From Thalassia testudinum (lineage: Eukaryota > Streptophyta > Magnoliopsida > Alismatales > Hydrocharitaceae): a stretch of DNA of 64,000 nucleotides. The notes below the pieces were generated by a model that saw only the letters and a program-made list of their open reading frames with translations, did no database searches and was not told the DNA's origin. Every line of letters begins with the position of its first letter. Position 1 is the stretch's first letter. This document shows, piece by piece, positions 33,727-43,752 of this stretch. The stretch covers positions 17,056,501-17,120,500 of the forward strand of contig JAZHRO010000024.1 in NCBI GenBank assembly GCA_037157565.1, in the 5' to 3' direction. Made by a program: the position numbers and the translations under genes.

Positions 33727-35407
33727 TCTAATTCCCTACTTGGAGGGGGTGAGATGTACGTGACATATAAAATGCGGAATAAAAAGACAACAATCTCACA
33801 AAATTACCAATCACACAATGTACACAATTATTTTTAGGTGGAAACCCAAACCGAGTGAAAACCACCACCTAACTCTCTCGAGTTAGGATTTCTCGATCGA
33901 CCTTAGTCGATCAAATCCACTAAACCCAATCACTTGAACGAGGGTGACTGAACCTCAGTTACAATCACACTACTTAGACCGAGGGTAGTGTTCCTTAAAA
34001 CCCCTTCTCTTCACAAGAAGGATTTTGTCTCGCGAAGGAGACGGGAATTTGCAAAGCAAATATCCAACCAAAGATAATAAAATGTACAACAATCCTATAG
34101 AGCCACAAATATTTAAACCAAGCTTCTATAGGAGTTACGAAACTTCCCTTTCGTGGAAGTGCGTCGATGTGATTTCGCGGGTACGTGAACCACGCGGCTG
34201 TGCTTCGTCGCTCTCGTAATCGTAAAGGGAGAGAGGGTGCGCAAGTTGGATGAGGCACTTGGATGTGGAACAAGCCTTTGAAAGCAAGTGTTTCTTCTAC
34301 TTCAATTTGACACAAAATGAGTGGAAATATTCTTGCAAGGTGTGTCTTAGGTGTGTTTTGCAAGCCAAGGGGTCCTCCTCTATTTATAGAGGGCCTAGGA
34401 AGGTCCGTAGTCAGAATCCAAGGAAAATCAGGCCGTAGTCAGAATTAATCATGATTCTGACAGGGTCATCAGACGTCTGGTCCTGACATCAGACGTCTGG
34501 AAAACCCGTTTAAGACGTCTGGGAACTAAGTCAGACGTCTGATTCTTGGTGGGTTTCCCTCCTGACTTGAATCAGACCTAAACAGAGTTCTAGTGTATGT
34601 CCATCAGAAGACACACAAGATGTCTGGCACTAGGTCTGGATGTCTAGAAATCTATTATTCTGCAGAAATGGATTCCCAAGGAAGTACAACGGCTAGAAAA
34701 TCTCTGAAGGAAGATTTTGGGTAAGCGAGGCAAAACGGTCATATATCAGATGTCTGGGGTCTTCTACGGACGTCTGATACGAGGCTACGGTCATCTCCTC
34801 AATGTTTACTAAGGCAGCCAATGTTCCACTAATTGGACGTCTAGCAAAGGCATCAGACGTCTCCTAAGATGTTTGGAGTAAGGTCTGCACGACTGATTCA
34901 AATAGACAGAACCTATTAAGTCCGGCCTAGATATTATCGGACATCTGAGTCAACATTCAGACGTCTTAAAAGTCATTATCAGACGTCTGATTTTAAGATT
35001 AGACGTCTGATAAGGCTGTCTGAAACCTATTTTGTTTTTCTAAGTTCTTTACAAAAAACTTAAGTATCCTAGGGTTGTGCAAGTGTTCCTAGGACTACTG
35101 TTAGTGTCTTTTGAGGCTCTTTAACATGAATCTAAGAAATAAAAGAGCAAGAATAAAAGGATAAAAGTACATAGAACAAGATAAAAAGAATTCTATCATA
35201 TTCTTCTTATCCATCCATCTTCAAGCATTCGCTCCTCGCGAAGCTCCTCCATTCTCCATCAAGCTCCTCCAATCTGCCATGGATGTGAGCTTGAACTCTT
35301 GTCTCCATTTGAAGTTTGACCTGAAAACTAGGACTCAAAAGCAAATGTTAAATGACACGTGTTTTGTTATCATCAAAATAAATGATCGTGGTACCCTAGC
35401 ACCAACA
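33727..35407 (-). mobile_element. Solo copia LTR 4
   Basis: It is 1681 bp and belongs to the same family as LTRs 1-3, lying within the Athila III LTR. Flanks are GGATC (33722-33726) and GTATC (35408-35412), one mismatch, read as a mutated 5-bp target duplication. The start TCTAATTCCC has lost the TG end. CAGACGTCTG occurs at 34470-34479 and 34490-34499. The left flank is the same sequence as that of LTR 1, so the two junctions descend from one insertion. Confidence 0.88.
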
Positions 35408-35467
35408 GTATCTTGATCCATTGGTCGTGAGCACGCGCACCTAAAACAAAAGCATGACAAAGAAGGT

Positions 35468-35535
35468 GAGGCAGCGCAGTGGTTACGCTGCTGCGGCCGA
35501 GACGCGAGGCACGCGTTCGAAATGCAGCTCGCCTC
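35468..35535 (+). promoter_or_regulatory. tRNA-like block with D-arm and acceptor-like pairing
   Basis: AGCGCAGTGG (35473-35482) fits the A-box pattern fully; CGTTCGAAAT (35514-35523) is the B-box counterpart, 41 nt further. CAGCG/CGCTG forms a perfect 5-bp stem around the A box with a 9-nt loop, like a D arm. GAGGC at 35468-35472 can pair with GCCTC at 35531-35535, giving a total of 68 nt, close to tRNA size. Confidence 0.6.
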
Positions 35536-35827
35536 AAATTAAACAGGGGCGTGAGAGCGGGCGCAATCTAGCCGTCAGATGGCGATCGGGCTGGCAAGGG
35601 GCAGAGACGTGGCGTGCGGAGGAGACTTGGATCACCACGCGCACTATGACGCACTTGCACATGCTCGATCGCACGCATGGGCACGGTTAGGCGTAGAATT
35701 AGGCACGCGCAAGGAGCAATCTGAGCCGTCCAATCTCGCGATCAGACGGCTGAGATTTTGAGAACGTGGGCGTGCGTTATGCGCGTGGCAAGCGAGGAGG
35801 TGGGCGCACGCGAGGCTGTGGCGACGT

Positions 35828-35867
35828 GGGGTCTTTAGTGACGCTTAAATCCATCACTAAAGACCCC
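35828..35867 (+). repeat. Perfect 14-bp hairpin upstream of TATA
   Basis: GGGGTCTTTAGTGA and TCACTAAAGACCCC pair without mismatch across a 12-nt loop, 54 nt upstream of TATAAAA. The T-A pair next to CTTTAG replaces the C-G pair seen at 22082-22119. Confidence 0.92.
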
Positions 35868-36551
35868 TTCTTTTAATGTTTTAATTATGAAATGGGTAAA
35901 TTTCCCCTTATCCTTGCAACTATAAAAGGAGACCCGTACCCTACGAAATCGTCATCCCTTCCTTCATCTCTCTCCCACTCCAAAGCTCAAGAAAAGCTTG
36001 TCCCACACCTGGGATGCTATTCTAAAGCCAAATCCAATTTTCTCGCCCCCGTTCCGGAAGTGGATCCCGCGACGACGACGACATGCTGCCTCGTTCCCGC
36101 TTCTTCCTGCTTCATCCTCTTTCCCCTCCGTCCTCCATTTTTCAGGCGTCGCTCCATCCGGCTCGTCCTCCAAGCATTCATCGAGGAGGATAACATCTCT
36201 CTCCCTTCTTTTTAATCGCTTTCTAGAATAAAATTTTTCACTTTCTAGTTGTAATCATTTCCCACTTTCTAGTTGTAAAAACATTCTTATTATATCAAGT
36301 GATTGTTCTCTCTCTCTTTCTCTCTCTCTTATTGTTTATATCAATTTCATTGTAATTATCCCATTTTCAAACAAAAAAAATATATATATATACTCGTGGA
36401 GTTTAGATTAACGTAGTCTCCCTGTGTTTGACCCAGAATTCTTAAGAGTTTCGGTGTAAATTTATTTGTTGACGGATTTCTTTGCAAATCGAACTGCAAT
36501 GATGGGTTTTCGAATCCAACTTCGAAGCATAGTTTTCCGCTCTCAACATTT

Positions 36552-36569
36552 TGGCGCTGTTGCAAGGGA
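36552..36569 (+). other. Primer-binding site, tRNA-Asp variant
   Basis: TGGCGCTGTTGCAAGGGA, 3 nt after the LTR. It shares the GCAAGGGA part with Athila II. Confidence 0.85.
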
Positions 36570-37876
36570 GGCAACAATTTCGATTTTCTTTCCACATTTC
36601 GTGCACTTTATTATTTTCTAACTTGCTTTATTTCTTGTCTATTGTTTTGCAGGTACCTTAACAAGGATTCTTCAAGCAGTAGATCAGAGTAAAGTGCAGT
36701 TGAAGACAACTGTAAGTACTCCCCATTCTTCCCCCTCCATAGATTTCATCTCACAACCTTAATTCAAACTCCAATTAACCTAGGTGTTTGCATAAATCCT
36801 ATAGTTAGTTTAGTTACTTGGATTTCCACTCACATTCATCTCACCCTCATATATAAAAAAATCAACAAAAAGATATTTCTTATGGGGTAAATCAACATAC
36901 ACACTACATACACCCACATTCAAGGCACATAACCTAATTGATTTTTATCTACTCAACCGGATTCTGATTAGTGGAACTAGTACACGCAAATCAACATATA
37001 AAAGAGTAGAAATCAGTCTAGGTTAATCATTTTGTGTGCCTAACTCAGTGGTGCAATTTTAGCCAATTGTTTGAGTTGTTTGGGCCGCACCACTTAATGT
37101 AAAATCAACTCACCAGGTAGCTTCCCCTTAGGGTTTTCAATTTAGGTCAATACCAGACACTTTACTTTACTTTTGATTTCAAAAGGAGAAAGATCTTCAC
37201 CCGTGCTTGAAAATATGGTTTTCCTTGAAACTTGATTGAATTAACCTAATTCCAAACCCTAAAAGCTACTTAAGCAAGATCTGAACCTTAAAATTCACTC
37301 ATCAAAAATAATCTTTCTTGAAAACCCTGGTTGTGCATGCACTTACACATATTCAATCAATCATTAAGGGTACAACCCATCTTAAGGGCCCACCACATTC
37401 CATAAGTACTACAATCCCAGGCCTAAATAAAAATCAAGAAGACGTTGGCCTTAAGGACTGATTTGCTCTTCGGGGCCCAGTCTAAGATTGTTTACGATTA
37501 ACCTGTTTGTACCGATCAATCTAATATCTAGTTAGGGGAGTAACGTCAAATGACCACAGCTAGGGGATACACTAGGAACTGAAGGCATAAGCAGAAGGAA
37601 GAACCTTCTCCCCAATCCCTCCTTCTAACTGGTTGAATTGATTGGATGCAAGTAGAGTAAATCATTTATAATCTTAAGGCGGATTCTGAGAGTCTGTAGA
37701 TCCTTAGGCTACCCCACTTAAGGACAGGCTTATTTTATTGTGCTACAAGGTTCTTATCCCTTGTCCTTCCAACCTCTTCCTAGTTTATGCTAGGAAGGAG
37801 GTCATTGAATCCCCGATTAGAATGACCACGAGAGTATTCTAGGAGGTGTAGATTGGATTTTGGGCAAATTGATCCC
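36570..37876 (+). mobile_element. Athila III leader with predicted intron
   Basis: A pyrimidine-rich run ends TTTTGCAG at 36652. A 59-nt segment 36653-36711 follows, then GTAAGT at 36712. The acceptor counterpart at 37749 reads GCTACAAG (the others read GTTGCAG or similar). The intron would be 1038 nt. Gag begins 127 nt later. Confidence 0.65.
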
Positions 37877-39854
37877 ATGGCCGATCAACAACCTCCTCTG
37901 CCTCAGAATCCACAAGAGGTATTTCAAAGGTAGCTGGAACAAATGCAGAGAATGCAAGAATGGTTCCAGAGAAAGCAGGGCGCTCTGCCCTTGAAGAAAC
38001 GTCCCGACGTCCAGATTCCTACTGGAGACGTAGAAATCAAGCCTCAGGTGTTAAGCCTGATCAAACATTTCCATGGGCTTACTCTGAAGACCCGTTTCAG
38101 CACTTGGAGGACTTGACCACTTTGGTCCTGACCACTAAGGTGCGAAATGTGAATGAAGAGCAGATGATCATGAGGCTGTTTCCCCACTCTCTTAGGGATA
38201 AAGCCGCTCATCGGTACAGGACCATAGGCAGGCCAATCGCAACATGGAATGATTTGAAATCGACTTTCCTAAAGAAATTCTTCCCTGTTGGACGTACCAA
38301 TGCTCTGAGACGGGCAATTACTACCTTCAACCAGCGACCAGGGGAGCAATTCATGTTGCCTGGGAGCAATTCTAGGACTTACTGCTAGGTGTCCACACCA
38401 CGAGGTGCCAAAATGGCAACTCGTGTAGATCTTCTACAACGGGTTGACTGAGCAACTCAGAAATCACGTGGACGCTTCTTGTGGAGGAAATTTCCTCAGC
38501 AAAAATGCAGATAGCACGCACGATTTGTTTGAGGAGATGAGTGAGAATTCGATAAATCATGCCTTTATGGATACTTTTAACCATTCCCAACAACCCAGAT
38601 CAAATGTTAATGAAGTCCATGACTCTCATTCATTCGATATGGAATTGATTTGCAATAAACTAGATAAGGTAGACTTGGTTACTAAAAGGATGGAGGAGTG
38701 GATGGCTAGAAACTCAATGAACAATTCTCGATCCACTCAATCCCAGAATTTGGGATTCCATTTATCGCGAGCTCCTTCTGGACAAGAGTTCGTGAATCAA
38801 CTTGATGTGGCTCAACTTGTGAGCCAGCATGATTTGGAACCCCACGGGTTCCAAACTGGGGCCTTTGATCCCAGTTTCTCTGATCCCTCCCTTTCTTTCT
38901 CTCCATCCTCACCCTATGAGGATGTCTATGCTATACAGAAGAATGTTTGGTCCAACCCTTACTCCAATGCTTGTAATCTGAGTTGGAGGAACCACCTTAA
39001 CTTCTCCTAGAAAATCCTGAGGCAGCAGATCCAATTCCGACCCAGGAACTATGCTCCGCAAAGACCAATGGGTCAGGGTCATGTTTACACTCAGCTGCCC
39101 CCGAATCAGGTCAATCAACCAGCTTGGAATGCTTGTTAGCCCGTAGGGCAGGCTGATTTGAATCAACAGATGGTAGAAATGCAAGGATCTATGCTCCAAC
39201 TCATGCAACAAATGAAAACCTCACTAGACAACTTGCAAACCAGGTTCATTTCTAATTCTCGCCAACCCAGATCTACGCCATCTCAAGCTATACCTAACCC
39301 GCGTAATATCCAGAATCCAGGTAATCAAGCCCAAGGGTACGAGAATTAGAGGGACCCGCACGCATATGCTCAGGTGGTTGAGCAGGGTCCTTCCTCCTCT
39401 ACTTCTTCAAATCAAAGGTTTCTGGCTAATGAAGCCCCTCCAATCTTTCCAAACCCTCCCCAAGATCCAAACCCGTATGCATTTGCTAATTTTATTACCT
39501 TGAGGAGTGGAAAACAAACTCAGGATCAACAACCACACTGTTCTGATCTACAAAATCCTGGAGAGTCTGAGGAGAGAAAGGAGAACTCTAAAGAAGAAAT
39601 TAAGGCTCGGGAACCTGATTCCAAAGATCTAACTCATGTTCCTTTTCCTGAGGCCCTGATTAAACATAAGAAGGAGAAGCCTATTGATATCAACGAGGAG
39701 CTCTTGAATATATTCAAGAATGTCGAGATTAATATCCTGCTCCTCGACGCTATCAAACACATACCGGCTTACGCTAAATTTTTAAAGGATTTATCCACAT
39801 AGAAGCGAAAGTCGAGGGAATCTATTCCGAGGAAGGTGGTACTCTCCGAGCAGG
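37877..39854 (+). pseudogene. Athila III gag (broken, cut by insertion)
   Basis: ATG at 37877 opens MADQQPPLPQNPQEVFQR followed at once by a stop. The capsid signature follows in another frame at 37960-38388: SEDPFQHLEDLTTL, MRLFPHSLRDKAAHRYRTIG, FLKKFFPVGRTNALRRA. Next are TEQLRNHVDASCGGN and QLDVAQLVSQH (38444-39010), and the C-terminal MVEMQGSMLQLMQQMKTSL segment (39158-39802). It ends at 39854, just before the protease would start, where element X begins. No pol of this copy is left in the window; the gag at 51222 repeats the C-terminal part, so it belongs to a different copy. Confidence 0.88.
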
Positions 39855-40800
39855 TGATGAGTGGCTACTCATCATAGCTAAAAAGTTAAAGTTAAGCTAG
39901 AAACTGGGTTAAACAATACCAAATTAATGCATAAAAAGGGTTAAGTGTGGGAATCAAAGAAAAAGACCTAAAACAATAATTCTGTGTTAAAATTGCATAA
40001 CTAGGTCATGAAACGAGATATTCATGAGAAAAATGTCAAATGATGATTCACGTGTAGATTGAACACCCAAACAACTTTAAAAGTTAAAATCAAAAGTGCA
40101 ATTAACTTTCTAAATGTTCAATTAAGCATATATAAAAATTTGAAGGCATTTGGACATCATTAAAGCCTTGAAATTTAGGATTTACATTTAGGTCCTTTAT
40201 GCATTACATTTCCTTCATTAGAGAACTTCCTAGGACCTATTTGTAACATGCAAGGACCTTTCTGTAAGCCCTTAGGGACCATTCAGTTACATATTCTTAT
40301 CACTTACGGGCCTGACTGTAAATTTTCTACACTTTCGATGAAGGGCTCACCCTGCAATTTCACCATTAGAATTCACACACCTGGAGCAGCTGTGCGTGCA
40401 CTGTAGCACGCGAAGAACACGTGCCATCTGCACCATCCATTCTCACTTGATCTTGATCTGCAGCTCGATCTGATTTGAACCTTCGCACGACTTGGCACGT
40501 GTGGTCACCACTACCCTCAGATCCCATCCTACGGTCAGATTTTGAGTTGGCTACCCCGCGCACTCTCTCCTTTCATCCTCATTGCGGGTGCCCTTGTCGA
40601 GTAATTTCACTCGCGCGGTGCCTAAATCCACTCTTCTGGCTACTTAAGCACCTCCTTGGTCGCGCGTGCAAGGGATCGCTCCCTCCTACATTCTTAGCGA
40701 CCATTCTTCTACTCCAGCCACCCCTCTCCACCGATCCCCAGATTTCACAGCCACCAGCTGTGAATTCTCCGACTTCTCTCCGACTCTCCTCGTCGCTAAG
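39855..40800 (+). mobile_element. Element X, left part (unidentified, LTR-like)
   Basis: It starts TGATGAGTGGCTACTCATCA, an 8-bp palindrome with a 4-nt centre, directly inside Athila III gag. This resembles the TGATGAG...CTCATCA starts of the Tat-like LTRs. No coding domain is seen. The sequence continues after the nested element at 48537, since the CTAAG target duplication joins 40800 to 48532. Strand is inferred from the terminal palindrome. Its right end and its own target duplication are not found. Confidence 0.6.
40796..40800. repeat. Target-site duplication CTAAG (left)
   Basis: CTAAG here and at 48532-48536 flanks the 7.7-kb non-autonomous Athila element exactly. Confidence 0.95.
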
Positions 40801-41404
40801 TGATGTAAACACATTTACACTACTTAAGATGTCTATTTATGCATGTTCTTAAGCATAAGATTGCATTGCATACTATAAATATTGCATAACATGCATCATC
40901 TTGAATTTAGAGTAGTTCGAATAAAATGGAGGTTAATTATCTCCTTTTATGTGCTTGGACAGGGCAAACTTTTTATCCGAGCCTCGGATTGAAGATCCAA
41001 CCGTACAGATGTGATCAGGGCGACGATTGAAGTTCAACGACTCTAAGATCACCCTAATCAGGCATCTGTAGCATCTGATAGTTACCGGGGAACCCTAGAA
41101 GATAAAGGGCCAAGATGGTGTAAATCCACACTTCAAACGACAAATCCGACCACACGGATGGATTCGGATCGACGATCGTAGCCTAATAGCGCGAAAATCG
41201 ACTCAATCCGACACCCGTGGCACCATTTACAACACCCAGAAGATGGACGGCCAAGATGGTGCCACGTGGCACCATCTCGATCGCCCAAACGGCCGCATGC
41301 AATCACTGAAGTCTCCGCATCCGCCCTCTCTCCGTCGTTGGATCTCAATCCAATGGCTGTGAACGGCTGCACCACAATCGCCCGTGCGACAATCCGCGCT
41401 CCGC

Positions 41405-41454
41405 AGCGCAGCAGGCGAGAGTCTTAGCGCGAGCAAGCGACGCGGGTTCGAGCC
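41405..41454 (+). promoter_or_regulatory. tRNA-like block with A and B boxes
   Basis: AGCGCAGCAG (41405-41414, one base off the A-box pattern) and GGTTCGAGCC (41445-41454, B-box core) are 40 nt apart. GCGG and CCGC flank the TTCGA core as a 4-bp stem. Confidence 0.58.
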
Positions 41455-41692
41455 GCAACGAGGAGACGAAGGGCGCGAGCGAGAGGGGGCGGGTGAGCGT
41501 CGGATCGTGATCGAATGGCTCTGCATGCCCGATAGCGCTGACGCGCTATTGCACGCATGGCAAGGACACAGCATTGCACGCGGGCGGGAGCGCAGTGCAG
41601 CGAGCGAAGGTGCGACTTGAGCCATCCGATTGCGGATCACTGGACGTGCGCAAGCGTTGCGCGTGCGAGCCGCCCACGATGCCCACGTTCAG

Positions 41693-41726
41693 ACCTTTAG
41701 CGACGATTTTATCCGTCACTAAAGGT
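41693..41726 (+). repeat. Hairpin upstream of TATA
   Basis: ACCTTTAG/CTAAAGGT and GACG/CGTC pair with one C-A mismatch between them. It lies 55 nt before TATAAAA. Confidence 0.88.
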
Positions 41727-42527
41727 CCTGAATTAATGTTTTTAAAGATGTAATGACTAATTTGCCCCCACTCCTTGCAACTATAAAAGAAGACCCCCTC
41801 CACAAGAAATTCTCATCCCTTCTCTTCTCTACCTCTCCAAAGCTCAAGAGAAGCTTGTCCCACACCCGGGATGCTTCTCACGAGATAAAGTCCAATTTTC
41901 GTCCCCCTTCGGAAGTGGATCCCGCGACGACGACGACGTGCTGCCCCGTTCCCGTTCTTCTGCTTCGTCCTCCTTCGTCCAGGCGTCGACCCGTCTGGCT
42001 CGTCCTTCAAGCGACCGTCAAGGAGGATATCTCTCTCCCTATTCTTTTTACTGCTTTCTAGAATAGATTTACTACTTTCTAGAGTAGTTCAGCTCGTCCT
42101 CCAATCGACCGTCGAGGAGGATATTTCTCTCTCCATTCTTCTACTGCTTTTCTAGAGTAGATTTACCGCTGAATAGTGTAATTTTTTTCTACTTTCTAGT
42201 TGTAATAGTGAAACAAATAATCTCCTTAATGATGAATTCCCTGTTTATTCTACATCTCATTTTGATTTCTGTTTGTAATATTCTCTTTCTCTCTTACTCT
42301 CTCTCTCTCTTCTCTTTATTGTAAATAGTTAGATAGCTTTTACTTCGTGACAAATAAAAACAAACGCGTTGTTTTTAAATCAAATGTCCGCCTCCCTGTG
42401 TTTGACCCGGAATTTCAATTTCGATATAAATTTTATCTGTTGAACACGAGTTCTTCACTTTCAAACTACAACGACAGGTTTTTCAAAATCGAACACATTA
42501 GCGTAGCAATTCGTAAGTTCAACATTT

Positions 42528-42545
42528 TGGCGCCATTGCCGGGGA
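42528..42545 (+). other. Primer-binding site, tRNA-Asp type
   Basis: TGGCGCCATTGCCGGGGA, one base different from the Athila I site, 3 nt after the LTR. Confidence 0.92.
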
Positions 42546-43752
42546 GGCGATGATATTTGATTTTTCTTCACGTTTTTACAACTTACGAATCATTTACCTC
42601 ACTTCTCTCCTTTCTTATTGTGATTGCAGGTACTCTTTTGAGACGAGCAAAAGCGGTAGATTGGAGCAAAGTGCTGTGGAAGGTTTTGTAAGTTATCCCC
42701 CATTCTTTCCCCCTCCATAGATTTCATTCGCCACATTAAATCCAAATTCCAATTAACCTAGGTATTTGCATAAATCCTAGGAATAGTTTGGTTGTTTGGA
42801 TTCTCACTCACATTCATTCCACCTTCATTTATATAAAAAAAACAAAAAGATAATCTTGTAGGAAAATTTTCAACAAACACACAACGTACACCCACATTCA
42901 AAGGCACTTAACTGAATTGATTTATTTCAACTCAATCGGGTTCTGATATGTGGAACTGGTACACACAAAGCAACACATAAAAGAGTAGAAATCATTCTAG
43001 GTTAACCATCTTTGTGTGCCTAACTTACTGGTGCATTTGTGGCCAATTGTTTGAGTTGTTTGGGCCGCACCACTCCAATTAAAATCAACTCATCAAGTAG
43101 CTGCCACTTAGGTTCAACTCTTAGGGATTTACCAGGCACTCCACATTCTTTTTAAGCTTTAAAGGAGAACATCTTCACCTGTGCTTGCAAAACCTGGTGT
43201 GCCAACAAAACTTGTTTGAAAACACCTAAAGTTGATTCTTAAAAGCTACTAAGCAAGATTTGAATCCTAAAATTCACCATATCAAAAATAATCTTGCTTG
43301 AAAACCACTGGTTGTGCACGCACACACAAATCAATCAATCATTAAGGGCACAACCCATTTAAAGGGCCCATCACATTCCAAAGCACATTCAAACCTAACC
43401 CTAAATAAAACAGAGTAGACGTTGGCCTTAAGGATTCGACTCTCTCTTCTGAACCCAGAACGAGATTATTTTCGATTAGTCTGTTTCTACTGTTCAATCT
43501 GATGTCTAGCTAGGGGAGCAGAATCAAATGATCGCGGCTGAGGGGTACACTAGGAACCAGAGGCGTAAGCCGAAGGAAGAACCTTCTCCCTAGTCCCTCC
43601 TTCTAACTGGTTGGATTGAACAGACAGAAGTAGATCAAATCGTTCCTTTATCTCAAGACCGATTTTGGGAGTTTGTAGGTCTGTAGGCTAACCCATTTAA
43701 GGACAGGTTTGATTGTTTGTATTGCAGGGCACCTTTCCTCCTCCCATTTTTT
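42546..43752 (+). mobile_element. Leader with predicted intron (non-autonomous element)
   Basis: GATTGCAG ends at 42629, a 58-nt segment 42630-42687 follows, GTAAGT begins at 42688 and TATTGCAG ends at 43727, giving an intron of 1040 nt. The ATG of the unknown frame is 26 nt further. The leader is homologous to those of Athila I-III, so this element arose from an Athila parent. Confidence 0.65.

Larger units (their letters stand above)
33095..36548 (+). mobile_element. Athila III 5' LTR, split by a copia LTR
   Basis: LTR parts are 33095-33726 and 35413-36548. The start TGATGTGCATAC corresponds to TGATGTAAACAC in other copies and the end TCTCAACA abuts the PBS. The plus-strand TATAAAA is at 35921-35927. 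It contains the hairpin 35828-35867 and the tRNA-like block 35468-35535. Between them the copia LTR 4 is inserted at GGATC. The stretch 33653-33726 is shared with 22907-22983. Confidence 0.85.
40801..42524 (+). mobile_element. 5' LTR of non-autonomous Athila element
   Basis: It runs TGATGTAAACACATTTACA to AAGTTCAACA (1724 bp). TATAAAA is at 41782-41788, the hairpin at 41693-41726, the tRNA-like block at 41405-41454 and a duplicated CCTCC...GGAGG module at about 41998-42066 and 42092-42160. The last bases include CGTAAGT, a possible splice donor right before the PBS, not seen in Athila I-III. Confidence 0.93.

Noticed and set aside
35468..35535. A functional tRNA gene
   Set aside because: Anticodon and T arms are not properly formed and it lies inside an LTR; called tRNA-like only.
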